Origin: Actinomycetes bacterium
GTDB taxonomy: Bacteria > Actinomycetota > Acidimicrobiia > Acidimicrobiales > RAAP-2
Length of the DNA: 64,000 nt
Assembly: GCA_021793515.1 (NCBI GenBank)
Contig: JAJYSP010000007.1
Span: forward strand, 23,038-87,037
Direction: 5' to 3'
In this document: in pieces, positions 1-9,559 of the stretch
How positions within the stretch are numbered: the stretch's first letter is position 1
Layout: the number at the start of each line of letters is the position of its first letter
Translations under genes and position numbers: made by a program
The notes under the pieces: model-generated
Told to the model about the DNA's origin: nothing
Database searches by the model: none
What the model saw: only the letters and a program-made list of their open reading frames with translations

Positions 1-257
1 CGAACCACCTGCCAGGTGTCCGGCGGCCCCTCCACCACGACCACCATCACCGGTCCGCTCGTGATGAACCGCACCAGATTCTCGTAGTACTCGCGCCCTA
101 CGTGTTCGGCGTAGTGCTGGGCCGCAGTGTCGCTATCCAAGGTGCGCAACTCGGCGGCGACGAACCGCAAACCTTTTCGCTCGAGTCGCCCGAGGATCTC
201 GCCCACGAGTCCCCGTTCGACCCCGTCGGGTTTGATGATCACCAGCGTTTGATTCAC
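1..257 (-). CDS. ndk: Nucleoside diphosphate kinase, partial (C-terminus beyond the left edge)
   Basis: The minus strand from a GTG at 257 encodes a protein beginning MNQTLVIIKPDGVERGLVGE, which is the hallmark N-terminus of nucleoside diphosphate kinase (IKPDGV.RG.. followed by EI..R.E.KG). The enzyme transfers the gamma phosphate of NTPs to NDPs through a phosphohistidine; the window ends before the catalytic histidine. About 85 of the usual 135-140 residues are present. It lies 20 bp downstream of folC on the same strand, so it probably belongs to the tig-clpP-clpX-folC-ndk transcription unit. No good Shine-Dalgarno is visible; an upstream TTG at 264-266 is a less likely start. Confidence 0.93.
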   Translation of the reverse strand, partial: MNQTLVIIKPDGVERGLVGEILGRLERKGLRFVAAELRTLDSDTAAQHYAEHVGREYYENLVRFITSGPVMVVVVEGPPDTWQVV

Positions 258-277
258 AACGTTCAAATCTAACAGTC

Positions 278-1606
278 TCAACGCAGATGCCGAGATGGCA
301 GGTGGAGTACTTCGCTACGAACCTCGGCGATGACGTAGAGGCTGCCCGTCACCACGATCAAGTCCTCGTCGGTGGAACGTTCGCGAGCGTGCGCCAGCGC
401 CGAGACGCTTGAACCGTGCTCTAACGCGACGCCCCCGTGACGGCGAACCGCCACCGCCACCGTGGCCGCGTCGACCGCGCGCGGCGACTGGGGTGCACAG
501 CAGTGGAACTCCGTGAACCCCGCCGCCACTAATGGCGCCACCATGTCGTCAATATTGCGACCGGTCAACATGCCGATCACGCAACGACGTTCACCGTCGA
601 CGTGAAAGGCGCCGTCAATCGTGGCGACGAGCGCGGCGATACCCGCGGGGTTGTGCGCGCCATCGATCACCACCATCGGTCGATGAGCGATCACTTCCAT
701 TCGTCCGGGCATGCGCACCGCCGACAACGTCGCGCGCACGACCTCGTCACCGAGCGCTCGCCCGAGGAACGCCTCGGCCGCGACGATCGCGGTGGTCGCG
801 TTTATCCCCTGGTGAATACCGTGAAGTGACACGACGATCTCGTCGTAGTGCGCATACGGCGTTCGCAGTGAAAGTAGGCGCCCACCAATCGCCAGATCAT
901 TCCGTTCGAGTTCGAAACCATCACCGACGAACCACGGCGTCGCGCCGATTTCGTCCACACGTCGTTGGGCGATCTCCACGACGATCGCGTTGGTGGTCGC
1001 AACGATGGCGACGGCGCCGGTTCGGAAAATGCCAACCTTGTCCTTCGCGATGTCGCCGATGGTCGGACCGAGCACCGCAGTGTGGTCGAGGTCGACGTTC
1101 GTGAGCACGGTGACGTCCCCGTCAATGACGTTGGTGGAGTCCCACGTCCCGCCGAGGCCCACTTCGATGACCGCGACGTCCACCCCTTCGTCAGAGAAGT
1201 GCAGGAGGGCGGCGACCGTGAGCAACTCGAAGCGCGTGAGCGCGATCCCCGAGACGGACTCGACGTCGGCGAGTCGCCCGAAGAGATCAGTGAACACGTC
1301 GTCGTCGATCGCTTCGCCGTTAACCGCGATGCGCTCGTTCACCGCGTGGAGGTCGGGACTCGTGAAGGTGCCCACGCGCAGACCCGTCGCTCGCAGCAGT
1401 TCACTTGTCATCGTCGTCGTCGAGCCCTTACCGTTAGTACCGGTGATATGGATCGACGGGTAGTCGTGGTGCGGGTCGGCCAGCAGCGCCAGCGTCTCGA
1501 CGATGGGCTGCAGTGTGGGTGGTGACTGCCGGTTCGGCGACACCCGTTCGAAGTCGACGTGGGACTCGAGCCAGCCCAACGCCTGGGCGTAAGTTTCAAA
1601 TCGCAC
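278..1606 (-). CDS. folC: Bifunctional folylpolyglutamate synthase/dihydrofolate synthase
   Basis: This 442-residue Mur-ligase-family protein adds glutamate to dihydropteroate and to reduced folates in the cytoplasm. The ATP-binding P-loop ITGTNGKGST lies near residue 55 and is followed by the typical TFTSPDLHAVNERI segment; further family motifs are VGLGGTWDSTN, a TNVDLDH stretch near residue 170 and VIDGAHNPAG near residue 315. Length is normal for FolC. Translation starts at a GTG three bases after the clpX stop, which suggests coupling. The order clpX-folC-ndk is common in Actinobacteria. Confidence 0.95.
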   Translation of the reverse strand: MRFETYAQALGWLESHVDFERVSPNRQSPPTLQPIVETLALLADPHHDYPSIHITGTNGKGSTTTMTSELLRATGLRVGTFTSPDLHAVNERIAVNGEAIDDDVFTDLFGRLADVESVSGIALTRFELLTVAALLHFSDEGVDVAVIEVGLGGTWDSTNVIDGDVTVLTNVDLDHTAVLGPTIGDIAKDKVGIFRTGAVAIVATTNAIVVEIAQRRVDEIGATPWFVGDGFELERNDLAIGGRLLSLRTPYAHYDEIVVSLHGIHQGINATTAIVAAEAFLGRALGDEVVRATLSAVRMPGRMEVIAHRPMVVIDGAHNPAGIAALVATIDGAFHVDGERRCVIGMLTGRNIDDMVAPLVAAGFTEFHCCAPQSPRAVDAATVAVAVRRHGGVALEHGSSVSALAHARERSTDEDLIVVTGSLYVIAEVRSEVLHLPSRHLR

Positions 1607-1609
1607 GGT

Positions 1610-2866
1610 CTAACTCGCGCGACGAGAACGCGTCGCCTTCCGTAGTTCGTAGAGCGGTGGCACGTGCTCGCGCACCGACTCCGCGGTCACCACGCAGCGC
1701 ACGACGTCGGTACGACCGGGCACGTCGTACATGGTCTCAAGTAGCACACTCTCGAGGATCGAACGCAGCCCGCGGGCCCCCGTTCCGCGCTCGAGGGCGA
1801 GGTCGGCGATCGCTGCGAGGGCGTCGGTCTCGATCACCAACTCAACGCCATCCATGGCGAGTACCTGGCGGAACTGCTTGACCAGTGAGTTCTTGGGCTC
1901 GGTCAGAACGTCGATCAGCATCGAACGGTCGAGCTGCTGGACCGCTCCGACGATGGGGAGCCGACCGATGAACTCGGGAATGAGTCCGAACTTCATCAGG
2001 TCCTCAGGCAGGGCGTAGCGGAAGAGCTCGATGTCGCCGGAACGCTTCGCCTCGATCGGCGAATTGAACCCGATCGTCTTCTTACCGAGTCGCCGCTCGA
2101 TGATCGACTCGAGACCAGAGAACGCTCCGCCGCAGATGAACAGGATGTTGGACGTGTCGATCGTGATGAACTCTTGGTGCGGGTGCTTACGTCCACCCTG
2201 AGGTGGCACACTCGCGACCGTCCCCTCGAGGATCTTCAAGAGTGCCTGTTGGACACCCTCACCCGAGACGTCGCGCGTGATCGACGGGTTCTCTGACTTA
2301 CGAGCGATCTTGTCGATCTCGTCGATGTAGATGATCCCACGTTCGGCGCGCTTCACGTCGAAGTCAGCGGCTGAAAGCAATTTCAAGAGAATGTTCTCGA
2401 CGTCTTCGCCCACGTAACCCGCCTCGGTGAGTGCGGTCGCGTCGGCGATGGCGAAGGGGACGTTGAGCATCCGAGCAAGTGTTTGTGCGAGGAACGTCTT
2501 GCCGCAGCCGGTCGGCCCGAGCAGGAGCACGTTGGACTTGGCGACCTCGACGTCGTCGTCGTGGAGCGGACCCGTCTGGATGCGCTTGTAGTGGTTGTAG
2601 ACGGCGACCGAGAGGATCTTCTTCGCCTCGACTTGGCCGATGACGAATTCGTCGAGGAACGACGAGATCTCTCGCGGCGTGGGAAGTTCGTCAAGGACGA
2701 ATTCGGGGCGATCGCCGAACTCGTCGGCGATGATGTCGTTGCACAGGTCAATGCACTCGTCGCAGATATAGACGCTCGGACCAGCGATCAACTTCTTGAC
2801 TTGCTTTTGACCCTTCGCGCAGAAACTGCACTTGATGAGGTCGCTGCCTTCGCCAAACTTTGCCAC
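1610..2866 (-). CDS. clpX: ATP-dependent Clp protease ATP-binding subunit ClpX
   Basis: ClpX is the AAA+ unfoldase that feeds substrates to ClpP. The N-terminal zinc-binding domain CSFCAKGQ...CDECIDLC is intact, followed by Walker A GPTGCGKT near residue 116, Walker [10 protein letters not shown], and the C-terminal sensor-2 motif GARGLRSI. I prefer the GTG at 2864-2866 (protein [10 protein letters not shown]...) because a GGAGG sequence lies six bases upstream of it; the GTG six bases further upstream abuts that sequence directly. The length, about 418 residues, is normal. clpP lies upstream with a 63-base gap, so the pair may have its own promoter inside the cluster. Confidence 0.97.
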   Translation of the reverse strand: MAKFGEGSDLIKCSFCAKGQKQVKKLIAGPSVYICDECIDLCNDIIADEFGDRPEFVLDELPTPREISSFLDEFVIGQVEAKKILSVAVYNHYKRIQTGPLHDDDVEVAKSNVLLLGPTGCGKTFLAQTLARMLNVPFAIADATALTEAGYVGEDVENILLKLLSAADFDVKRAERGIIYIDEIDKIARKSENPSITRDVSGEGVQQALLKILEGTVASVPPQGGRKHPHQEFITIDTSNILFICGGAFSGLESIIERRLGKKTIGFNSPIEAKRSGDIELFRYALPEDLMKFGLIPEFIGRLPIVGAVQQLDRSMLIDVLTEPKNSLVKQFRQVLAMDGVELVIETDALAAIADLALERGTGARGLRSILESVLLETMYDVPGRTDVVRCVVTAESVREHVPPLYELRKATRSRRAS

Positions 2867-2929
2867 AAGCACCCTCCGACACGACCTGACCCATCCATCC
2901 TAGGATGCGCGGTCGCTAAAACTCGGTAC

Positions 2930-3538
2930 CTACGAACGAGGGCTGATTACCTCGTCGATAAGGCCATATTCCACGGCTTCGTCCGCACCGATGATGAAGT
3001 CACGGTCCGTGTCCTTGGTGATGCGCTCCACCGACTGGCCGGTGTCGTTGGCCAACATGAAGTTCAGCATGTCTTTCATCCGAAGGATCTCGCGAGCTTG
3101 AATCTCAATGTCTGACGCCTGACCGCCGACACCGCCCCAGGGCTGGTGCAGCAGAACTCGGGCGTGAGGCAAGGCGTAGCGCTTACCCTTTGCGCCGGCG
3201 CCGAGCAAGACGGCTGCCGCCGATGCCGCCTGACCGAAGCAGAATGTCGACACGTCAGGCTTGATGTACTTCATCGTGTCGTAGATCGCGAGGAGCCCCG
3301 TGATGTCGCCACCGGGCGAGTTGATGTAGAGATTGATGTCTTTCTCGGGGTCCTCGGACTCGAGGAACAACATCTGCGCGCAAATCAAGTTAGCCACGGT
3401 GTCGTCGATCGGGGTTCCGAGGAAGATGATCCGCTCGCGCAGAAGGCGACTGTAGAGGTCGTATGCTCGCTCGCCACGATTTGACGACTCGACGACCGTG
3501 GGCACCAAGTAGTTCTGAGCTCGAAAGTGTTCGTTCAC
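2930..3538 (-). CDS. clpP: ATP-dependent Clp protease proteolytic subunit ClpP
   Basis: This 202-residue serine peptidase forms the barrel that degrades proteins unfolded by ClpX. The sequence has [15 protein letters not shown], the nucleophile region [11 protein letters not shown] (Ser of the AAS motif), the catalytic histidine region [12 protein letters not shown] and the DTDRDF segment with the catalytic Asp. Translation starts at a GTG nine bases after the trigger factor stop codon. Many Actinobacteria carry tandem clpP1-clpP2; only one copy is present here, so any second copy would be elsewhere. Confidence 0.97.
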   Translation of the reverse strand: MNEHFRAQNYLVPTVVESSNRGERAYDLYSRLLRERIIFLGTPIDDTVANLICAQMLFLESEDPEKDINLYINSPGGDITGLLAIYDTMKYIKPDVSTFCFGQAASAAAVLLGAGAKGKRYALPHARVLLHQPWGGVGGQASDIEIQAREILRMKDMLNFMLANDTGQSVERITKDTDRDFIIGADEAVEYGLIDEVISPRS

Positions 3539-3547
3539 GGCTATACC

Positions 3548-4882
3548 TTAAACGTCCATTTCGAGGGATTGATCGACACTCAAGAGCGCCGGGTCGATAA
3601 CCAATCCCTCCGGATCGACGTAGGTGACGTTCTCCGTGAGCCAGCGAGACGCCTTCATCTTGGCGACCTCAGCGGTGAAGGCGACCGTTCGACCGGTGTC
3701 ACGAAGGTTGGTGCGCAGGACATCAGGTTCCACCGACATGGCCTCAGCCGTTTTCACTAGCTCCTCGTCGATCTCCTCGTCGCTCGGCTCGAGGCCTTCG
3801 GCGCGCACGAGCGCCCGCAGTGCGAGGTCGATGCGTACCGCTCGCGCCGCGTCGGCTCGCAGGGACTCGAGCAACGCATCAGGCGTCTGGTTGGTCACCT
3901 GCAAGAACATTTCGAGGCTCAACTTCTGTTCGGCGAGCCGGTGGCCGAGGTCGTGGAGACGCTCGTTGGTCTCACTCGCGACCAGGGCTTCAGGAGCGGC
4001 ATCTTCGGCGACGAGTTCGCCGAGGGCTACCAGAACTGCGTCGCGTTGGGCGAACTGCGCCTCCATCACCTTGCGCCGGCGCATCTGGTCGACGAGTTGA
4101 TCGCGCATTTCGGCCACGGTCTGCCACTCAGTGTTCTCAGCCACCCATTCATCGGTCAATTCGGGAAGTACCCGCTCCTTGACCTGCTTCAGTTTCATGG
4201 CGTAGGTGACGACCCCGCCCCCCTGGACGCTGCCGTTGACGGTCAGGTTCTCGCCGGCTCGCAGCCCGAGAATGAGCTCATCCACACCTTCGGTGATCGC
4301 CCCGGAGCCCACGGTGTACATGTAGTCACTCATCTCGAGGGGTTCGGCCTCACCCGCGACCTGGGTCGCCGTCACGTCCATTGTGACCAGGTCACCGGTC
4401 ACGATGGGGCGGTCCACGTCGTTCAACGTCGCGTCGGTCTCGCGGAAGCGGTCGATCTGCGTCTCGACCTCGGTGTCGGTTACCTGCGGCGACGGCAGCG
4501 TCACTCGCAGCGCGCGATGGCCACTGATGGTGACCTCCGGACGCACTTCGACGTCAGCCTCGAACACCAGTGGCCCTTCGACCTCGCCACCAGTGACGGT
4601 GATTTCGGGTTCGGCAATGGGGTCGACGGCGGTGTCGGCGATCGCCCGCGCGTAAAAGTCCGGCATCGACTCACGAATGGCCTCACTACGCAAGACGTCG
4701 GCGCCACCGATGTGGGCGATCAAGACGTTCTTTGGCACTTTGCCCTTACGGAAACCCTTGACGGAGACCTGCTTCGAAAGCGTTTGAGCCGCCTTGTCGA
4801 TTGCGTCGGACATCTCGGCGTCGTCGAGCTCGACGACCAGCTTCACGTGGTTATTTTCGAGGTTGGAAACGGTTGCGCGCAT
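3548..4882 (-). CDS. tig: Trigger factor, ribosome-associated chaperone and prolyl isomerase
   Basis: This 444-residue protein matches trigger factor in length and layout. The N-terminal ribosome-binding domain contains the signature GFRKGKVPKNV near residue 42. A middle PPIase (FKBP-like) region follows around residues 150-230, and the C-terminal chaperone domain is helical and acidic. It binds nascent chains at the ribosomal exit tunnel. It is the first gene of the tig-clpP-clpX cluster, an order conserved across bacteria. The ATG at 4882 has no strong Shine-Dalgarno. Confidence 0.95.
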   Translation of the reverse strand: MRATVSNLENNHVKLVVELDDAEMSDAIDKAAQTLSKQVSVKGFRKGKVPKNVLIAHIGGADVLRSEAIRESMPDFYARAIADTAVDPIAEPEITVTGGEVEGPLVFEADVEVRPEVTISGHRALRVTLPSPQVTDTEVETQIDRFRETDATLNDVDRPIVTGDLVTMDVTATQVAGEAEPLEMSDYMYTVGSGAITEGVDELILGLRAGENLTVNGSVQGGGVVTYAMKLKQVKERVLPELTDEWVAENTEWQTVAEMRDQLVDQMRRRKVMEAQFAQRDAVLVALGELVAEDAAPEALVASETNERLHDLGHRLAEQKLSLEMFLQVTNQTPDALLESLRADAARAVRIDLALRALVRAEGLEPSDEEIDEELVKTAEAMSVEPDVLRTNLRDTGRTVAFTAEVAKMKASRWLTENVTYVDPEGLVIDPALLSVDQSLEMDV

Positions 4883-4916
4883 AGGAGATGCCAGCCTACC
4901 GTTTGCCAGGCGCTAT

Positions 4917-5729
4917 CTAAATCATCACGCGCATGGCGTCGGCGAACCGCTGGGCAGCGCCTCGATCACCTCGAACGTCAGTGGCCGAGGCGCGAAGGAA
5001 CGCATCAGCGCTGATCCGACCGGCTGCGAGGCGCCAGAAGAGGGCGACCGGCGTGCTGATCTCAGTAGTCGGGGGCGTCGCCAGTTCGGCTACCGGCTGA
5101 CAACGTCCCTCGGCCATCGCCACCATCACCGTTCGACCGGCCCGCCCGCTCAGGTTGAGCTGCATCGTGAAACCGTCGGGCGCCTGCATCCGCTTGCCGA
5201 CCACGAACGGAATCGCCGCTTCGAAGCGATTTACTACGATCTCCTCGCCCGGCCCGTGGTCGTCGGCGGGTTCGAGCAACGCGTCGCGAATGTCTTGGAG
5301 ATGGATCCAGCTGTCCAGGACTCGGGTCTCTTGAAACCGGTGATACGGCCGCTCGCCCTCGGGACTCCAACCGACTCGTTCCCAGTCCTCGTCGTTGAGC
5401 GCCCGGAGTCGGGCGATCGAACGAGTCGCGACGGCCATGAAACGATCTAGGACCTCGATGCCGGGTAAGCCCCGATACGCCGCCACGAATCCTTCGTTGA
5501 AACGACCAATCTCGTTCTTCACGTACTCCGGGTAGTTGTCGTCGTGCTCCGGTGGCGCCTCGCCATTGAGGACCAGCTCGAAGCCGAGTAAGTGACTGAG
5601 CACGTCGCGCACGCTCCAGCCTGGACAGGCAGTCAACGAGTCGTAGGCCGACGAGGGCTGCGGACGCACGACATCGTCAATGGAACGCCACGTCTGGTCA
5701 AGGGCATCGATGATCCACTCGTACGCCAT
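4917..5729 (-). CDS. Maleylpyruvate isomerase family mycothiol-dependent enzyme (DinB-like fold)
   Basis: The 270-residue protein begins with a helical DinB/MDMPI-type domain: the segment around CPGWSVRDVLSHLLGFE (residues 33-50) with its histidine is typical of the actinobacterial family that uses mycothiol as a cofactor or binds a metal through three histidines. A second histidine motif occurs at LDSWIHLQDIRDAL near residue 140. The C-terminal part resembles the sterol-carrier-like domain that often follows. The substrate cannot be told from sequence. Its presence supports an actinobacterial host because mycothiol is restricted to that phylum. It lies in the same orientation as tig but 34 bases downstream of it. 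Confidence 0.8.
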   Translation of the reverse strand: MAYEWIIDALDQTWRSIDDVVRPQPSSAYDSLTACPGWSVRDVLSHLLGFELVLNGEAPPEHDDNYPEYVKNEIGRFNEGFVAAYRGLPGIEVLDRFMAVATRSIARLRALNDEDWERVGWSPEGERPYHRFQETRVLDSWIHLQDIRDALLEPADDHGPGEEIVVNRFEAAIPFVVGKRMQAPDGFTMQLNLSGRAGRTVMVAMAEGRCQPVAELATPPTTEISTPVALFWRLAAGRISADAFLRASATDVRGDRGAAQRFADAMRVMI

Positions 5730-5946
5730 GGTGACCTCGCTTTCCCACGTCCACCCTAGACAGTCTCCCCTCGACGGGCGCGAGGTCCTCCCGTCTCAAC
5801 TTCGTCGAGGGCGATCGACTCGCGCAGGCCAAGGTCACGTTTCGTCAGTCAGCGGCGAGCGAGCGTACACGCCGAGCTCGCCCGGCTGGACGTCTCGTCG
5901 ACCCCGTTTGGCAACGTGTGGCGCGAGATGTGTCACGATGGTGCAA

Positions 5947-6021
5947 CGGGAAGTAGCGCAGCTTGGTTAGCGCGCCTGGTTTGGGACCAGGAGGCCGCGG
6001 GTTCGAATCCCGCCTTCCCGA
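5947..6021 (+). tRNA. tRNA-Pro (anticodon TGG)
   Basis: The cloverleaf is complete: the acceptor stem CGGGAAG pairs with CTTCCCG, the anticodon arm is CCTGG-TTTGGGA-CCAGG with anticodon TGG, and the T arm contains GGTTCGAATCC. CCA is not encoded. The gene marks the border between the core genome and the defence island on its right, so it is a plausible island insertion point, although I found no second copy of its 3' end in the window. Confidence 0.95.
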
Positions 6022-6029
6022 CGCCGGGG

Positions 6030-6065
6030 ACTTAGTGGAATTAGGCATTACCACTTAGTGGAATT
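6030..6065. repeat. 13-bp direct repeat pair just downstream of tRNA-Pro
   Basis: The sequence ACTTAGTGGAATT occurs at 6030-6042 and again at 6053-6065, ten bases apart. It lies between the tRNA and a long hairpin, at the island border. It could be a protein-binding site or a remnant of recombination; nothing in the sequence decides between these. Confidence 0.7.
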
Positions 6066-6066
6066 C

Positions 6067-6108
6067 GATGTCCCCGCTGACTCCCCCTGGGGAGTCAGCG
6101 GGGACATC
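6067..6108. terminator. Perfect 20-bp hairpin, terminator-like, after tRNA-Pro
   Basis: The arms 6067-6086 and 6089-6108 are perfectly complementary (GATGTCCCCGCTGACTCCCC and its reverse complement) with a two-base centre. No run of T follows on either strand, so it is not a textbook intrinsic terminator, but it lies between the convergent tRNA-Pro and the leftmost defence operon and could stop transcription from both. Confidence 0.65.
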
Positions 6109-6219
6109 ATGAGGCGAGTGACCACCACCCTTATTGTGCTGAGATGGCGCCGCGGCGCCGCTGACCGGCCATCAGACAACTAGATAGCTCGACGACCTGA
6201 ACCAAACTCGCTGATGGGG

Positions 6220-9200
6220 CTACTCAAACTCCGAGGTGACAGCCCCAAGTTGAGTGGCGTTCTCCTTCACGACTCGTCGGCTTCGCTCTTCGAATCCTCT
6301 CGACGAGGCGTTGACCTCAAGCGTGAGCGAGATTGACGCGTCTGGAGTTCCGCTCAGGTGCGCGACGACATTGTCGAGGATCTCCTCCAGTTGACGGATG
6401 GCACGAACACCATCGAGTGAGAACTGGCCGTAGAACCTAGTGGGTTCATGGTCCGTGGCACTTCCGGGCAAGGGGGTCGACGGCGTCGAACTTCCCTGAC
6501 CCTTGGTCCCCTCGTCAGGGGGCTCATTCGAGCGCTCATCCGCGACTTGCATCCCGGCGCCCCGATCAATCTCGATCTGGGCAGCGGCCACTGGGGCCGA
6601 CACCACGAAGCCGCTTCGACGGGCCTCTACGATGCGGGCGACAGCGAGTCCGACCCATCTACTGCCGTCGTGCCCGTCGGCGTAGGCGAAGGAGTCGTTC
6701 ACCCAGTCAAGTTTGGAGGTACCGTCGCTGATGGCTTTGGCGAGCACGTCGTAGGATGCCAGCCTCGGGAGATACGGGAACTGGCAGTAGGCCTTCCAGA
6801 GTGCGTCAACGCTAATGTCGGCGCGCTCGGTCCACAACGGAATTCGATCGAGATCCATCCGCACCCTTGTGCCGCCGTAGGTGGTGATGAGTCGTTCTTC
6901 ACTGTCGAGTTTCTTGGCGATGCGCTCAGGAAGGGTGGTCCCTGCGGCCGCAGGTTTGGTCTGGTGCCATCGCACCTCGCGTGTCCCGGGGTCCTGTTCG
7001 GGCACGAGCACGTGGACGAAAGTCTCCAGGATCCTTTGGTTTACCGTGTCATTCGTCTCAGCGACCTTTGAGCGAGCTTGGGCCTCGTCGCTCATTGTCA
7101 GATCGAGTCGCTCATTGCGGCGGTCGACCTCGATGGATTGCCACGCGAGGAACTGTCGTGTAGCCGAACGTAGTTCAGTGAGGCGAGCCTCGGACGGAGC
7201 GACGAAGACCAAGAGGTTGCGATTGAGCCGCGGTCCTGCGTTGCGCTGCGCGAGAATGCCTTCCGCGAAGACCGTCGCCGGTGATGTTTCGGCATTGGGT
7301 ACGTGCTGTGCCGTCAGTGGCAGCACGACAAGGTGCACGCCGTCGTCATCGTCGGTGACGTCGCCGGGACCGTCGGGGAAGGCATGAATTGCCGCGAAGG
7401 GGACACCGGAGCGTATTGATTGGATCCTTCGCTTGATTTCGTCGTCGGCGTTGTCGTCACTGAAGTTCGACGCCGCTCGATCGGCGGCCATTCGAGTGAT
7501 GTTGGCTCTGAGAGAGAACCAGTACTGTGATCCGTCAACGTAGAGATACGTGGCCTCCCCCGACAGGCGACGGAGCGCGTCGTTGAACGTTCCCGGGTTC
7601 TCGCCAGGTTGGGTGACGCCCAACGTGATCAGCTTCACGTCAATACCGCGTCTGGCTTCTTCTCGAGGTGCGGACGCCAGGTAGACGGCACGAGCGACAC
7701 GGCGGGCGGCGGAGTACCTGCCGAGGTTGGCGTTCTCCAGGTCGAGGCGCAAGGGCGTTGCGGTCGGACCATCGATGTCGGCGCGGATGACTGGGTCCCA
7801 ACCGTCGTCGAGGTACTTCGTGAGCTCAGAGTTCACTCGTGGGTCGTCCATCGGGATCGTCCCCGGCATGATGAGCAGGCTCTGGTCGCCTCGCTGCCAG
7901 AGCACGGAGATGACCGTCGCCATGAGACGTAGTACACCGCGTGTCCGTTGAAAGCGGTCGAGTGATGACCAGTCCTTGTAGAGGCGGTCGAAGAGCTCTG
8001 GGTGGATTGGGTAGGAAAGCTCCATCCGGCGCCGGTAGTCCGCCTCAGAAGTCTCTGAGGGGAAGTCAGCGCTGTGCTTCTGGTAGAGGTCAGAGAACGC
8101 ACGAATCACGCCATCGCGCACCCTCGCGTTGTCGGCGGTCATTGGCTCGAAGAGTCGGCGGCGCACGATCTCGAAGCTCTCATCATCTTCCGCTGGCTTC
8201 CACTGCGCCGACTTGCGGCGCACGACGTTGCTGAGTCGAACGAGGGCATCTCGACCGCGCTCTCCACCCACCTCGATGTCGCTCGCGGGAATCGAAACCA
8301 GGACCACCACGTTCGGCACCGCTGCAGCGGCCTCGGTCAAGGTCTGTGCGAAGGTGAACTGCGTATCGAAGTGGCCGCCAATCAGCGCGGGCTCATTCTC
8401 CGTGGCCGGTAGCTGGCGGGCGTAAGCGACCCACTCATCGATCAAGATGATCGATGGTCCCGCAAGTCGGAACAGTTCAATGAGCTTCTCGCCAGGGTTC
8501 GTTCCGGACCGGTCGTCGGCTTCAACGAGGCGGTACCCCGGGGCACCGGCTAGTTGGTACGCGATCTCGCCCCAGATGGTCCGCGTCTCAATGCCGCCCC
8601 CCTTGGCGTTGGGAGACGCCGGGGACAGGAACTGACCGACGACCACTGCTCGGGCAATCGACGTCGGCAGTTCAATCCCCTCTTCGGCGAGCAGTTCGCC
8701 AATCCCGGGGAGCTCCAAAGCTGAGATCCCTGAAGCGAGGTGGTACAGGGCAATCATCGAGTGGGTCTTGCCACCACCGAAGTTCGTCTGGAGGTCCACC
8801 ACCGGATCGCCCCCCTGTCCCGAGAGGCGCCGAGCGGCGCCGGTGAGGAGCTGTCGAAGGCCGTGAGTGAGGTAGGTGCGACCGAAGAAGGCGACGGGGT
8901 CCTGGTACTCGGCGTCGGCATTGTTGGTGGCAACCTGGAAGAGGTCTGCGGCAAACTCCGCCTGCTCGAACCGGCCGCTGGCGACGTCGGCGTGGGGGGT
9001 GATCACGTCGCGCCATGGAGTGAGCCCCTTGAGCGGCTCGCCTTCGGTTGGCTTGGCTGCAGTCTTTCGCCGTTCGGAACGCCCTTGTTCGTCGAAGACT
9101 TGTCGCTGTAGGTCTCGCTTGAGTTGCTGGACGATCTGGATCTGGTCACGAGCACTCACCGCCTGCAACAGGCGCTCGGCGGTGTCAAGAAGCCGATAAA

Positions 9201-9510
9201 CATCGTCCGAACTGAACTGATTCTGATGCGCCCAGGAGTTTCTTCCATCGCGGAGTTCGCCCACGTAGGCGCGTTCAGCTTGCCCCATGTGTTGACGCCA
9301 TACCTCTTGCCAGGAGTTCTGCATACCCTTCAGGAGGAAGATCAGATCATTCGGATCGGCCACCCCGGCCGCACCCTTGTCTCGACCGTGAATCACGGTC
9401 AGCCAGTCGGCCCCGTAGTGAGCTTCCCAGGCAAGTTCACACACCGGGCGCAGCCCGTCGCGGACTGCGTCAAGAGCCCGGCCCACTCGTTCGTTGTGGG
9501 GCATCACCAT
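6220..9510 (-). CDS. DUF499 P-loop ATPase with N-terminal Swt1-like HEPN domain (Hma-like ATPase)
   Basis: This 1096-residue protein starts with a helical domain (residues 1-120) like the Swt1-family HEPN domain, with an R-x4-H motif at R90-NSWA-H95 that is the usual HEPN ribonuclease signature. A DUF499-type ATPase follows, with Walker A NFGGGKTHS at residues 243-251 and a Walker B-like SIILIDEWVAYA near residue 352. The C-terminal part is unassigned. It is the last gene of a three-gene operon with a DUF1156 methyltransferase and an SNF2-type helicase, the composition described for the Hma (helicase-methylase-ATPase) anti-phage systems. I infer a defence role. Whether the HEPN domain is catalytic is unknown. 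Confidence 0.82.
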   Translation of the reverse strand: MVMPHNERVGRALDAVRDGLRPVCELAWEAHYGADWLTVIHGRDKGAAGVADPNDLIFLLKGMQNSWQEVWRQHMGQAERAYVGELRDGRNSWAHQNQFSSDDVYRLLDTAERLLQAVSARDQIQIVQQLKRDLQRQVFDEQGRSERRKTAAKPTEGEPLKGLTPWRDVITPHADVASGRFEQAEFAADLFQVATNNADAEYQDPVAFFGRTYLTHGLRQLLTGAARRLSGQGGDPVVDLQTNFGGGKTHSMIALYHLASGISALELPGIGELLAEEGIELPTSIARAVVVGQFLSPASPNAKGGGIETRTIWGEIAYQLAGAPGYRLVEADDRSGTNPGEKLIELFRLAGPSIILIDEWVAYARQLPATENEPALIGGHFDTQFTFAQTLTEAAAAVPNVVVLVSIPASDIEVGGERGRDALVRLSNVVRRKSAQWKPAEDDESFEIVRRRLFEPMTADNARVRDGVIRAFSDLYQKHSADFPSETSEADYRRRMELSYPIHPELFDRLYKDWSSLDRFQRTRGVLRLMATVISVLWQRGDQSLLIMPGTIPMDDPRVNSELTKYLDDGWDPVIRADIDGPTATPLRLDLENANLGRYSAARRVARAVYLASAPREEARRGIDVKLITLGVTQPGENPGTFNDALRRLSGEATYLYVDGSQYWFSLRANITRMAADRAASNFSDDNADDEIKRRIQSIRSGVPFAAIHAFPDGPGDVTDDDDGVHLVVLPLTAQHVPNAETSPATVFAEGILAQRNAGPRLNRNLLVFVAPSEARLTELRSATRQFLAWQSIEVDRRNERLDLTMSDEAQARSKVAETNDTVNQRILETFVHVLVPEQDPGTREVRWHQTKPAAAGTTLPERIAKKLDSEERLITTYGGTRVRMDLDRIPLWTERADISVDALWKAYCQFPYLPRLASYDVLAKAISDGTSKLDWVNDSFAYADGHDGSRWVGLAVARIVEARRSGFVVSAPVAAAQIEIDRGAGMQVADERSNEPPDEGTKGQGSSTPSTPLPGSATDHEPTRFYGQFSLDGVRAIRQLEEILDNVVAHLSGTPDASISLTLEVNASSRGFEERSRRVVKENATQLGAVTSEFE

Positions 9511-9559
9511 GAAGTACCAACCTCGTTACTTGGAGCGGGCAACGCCGCTGAAGATCGCA

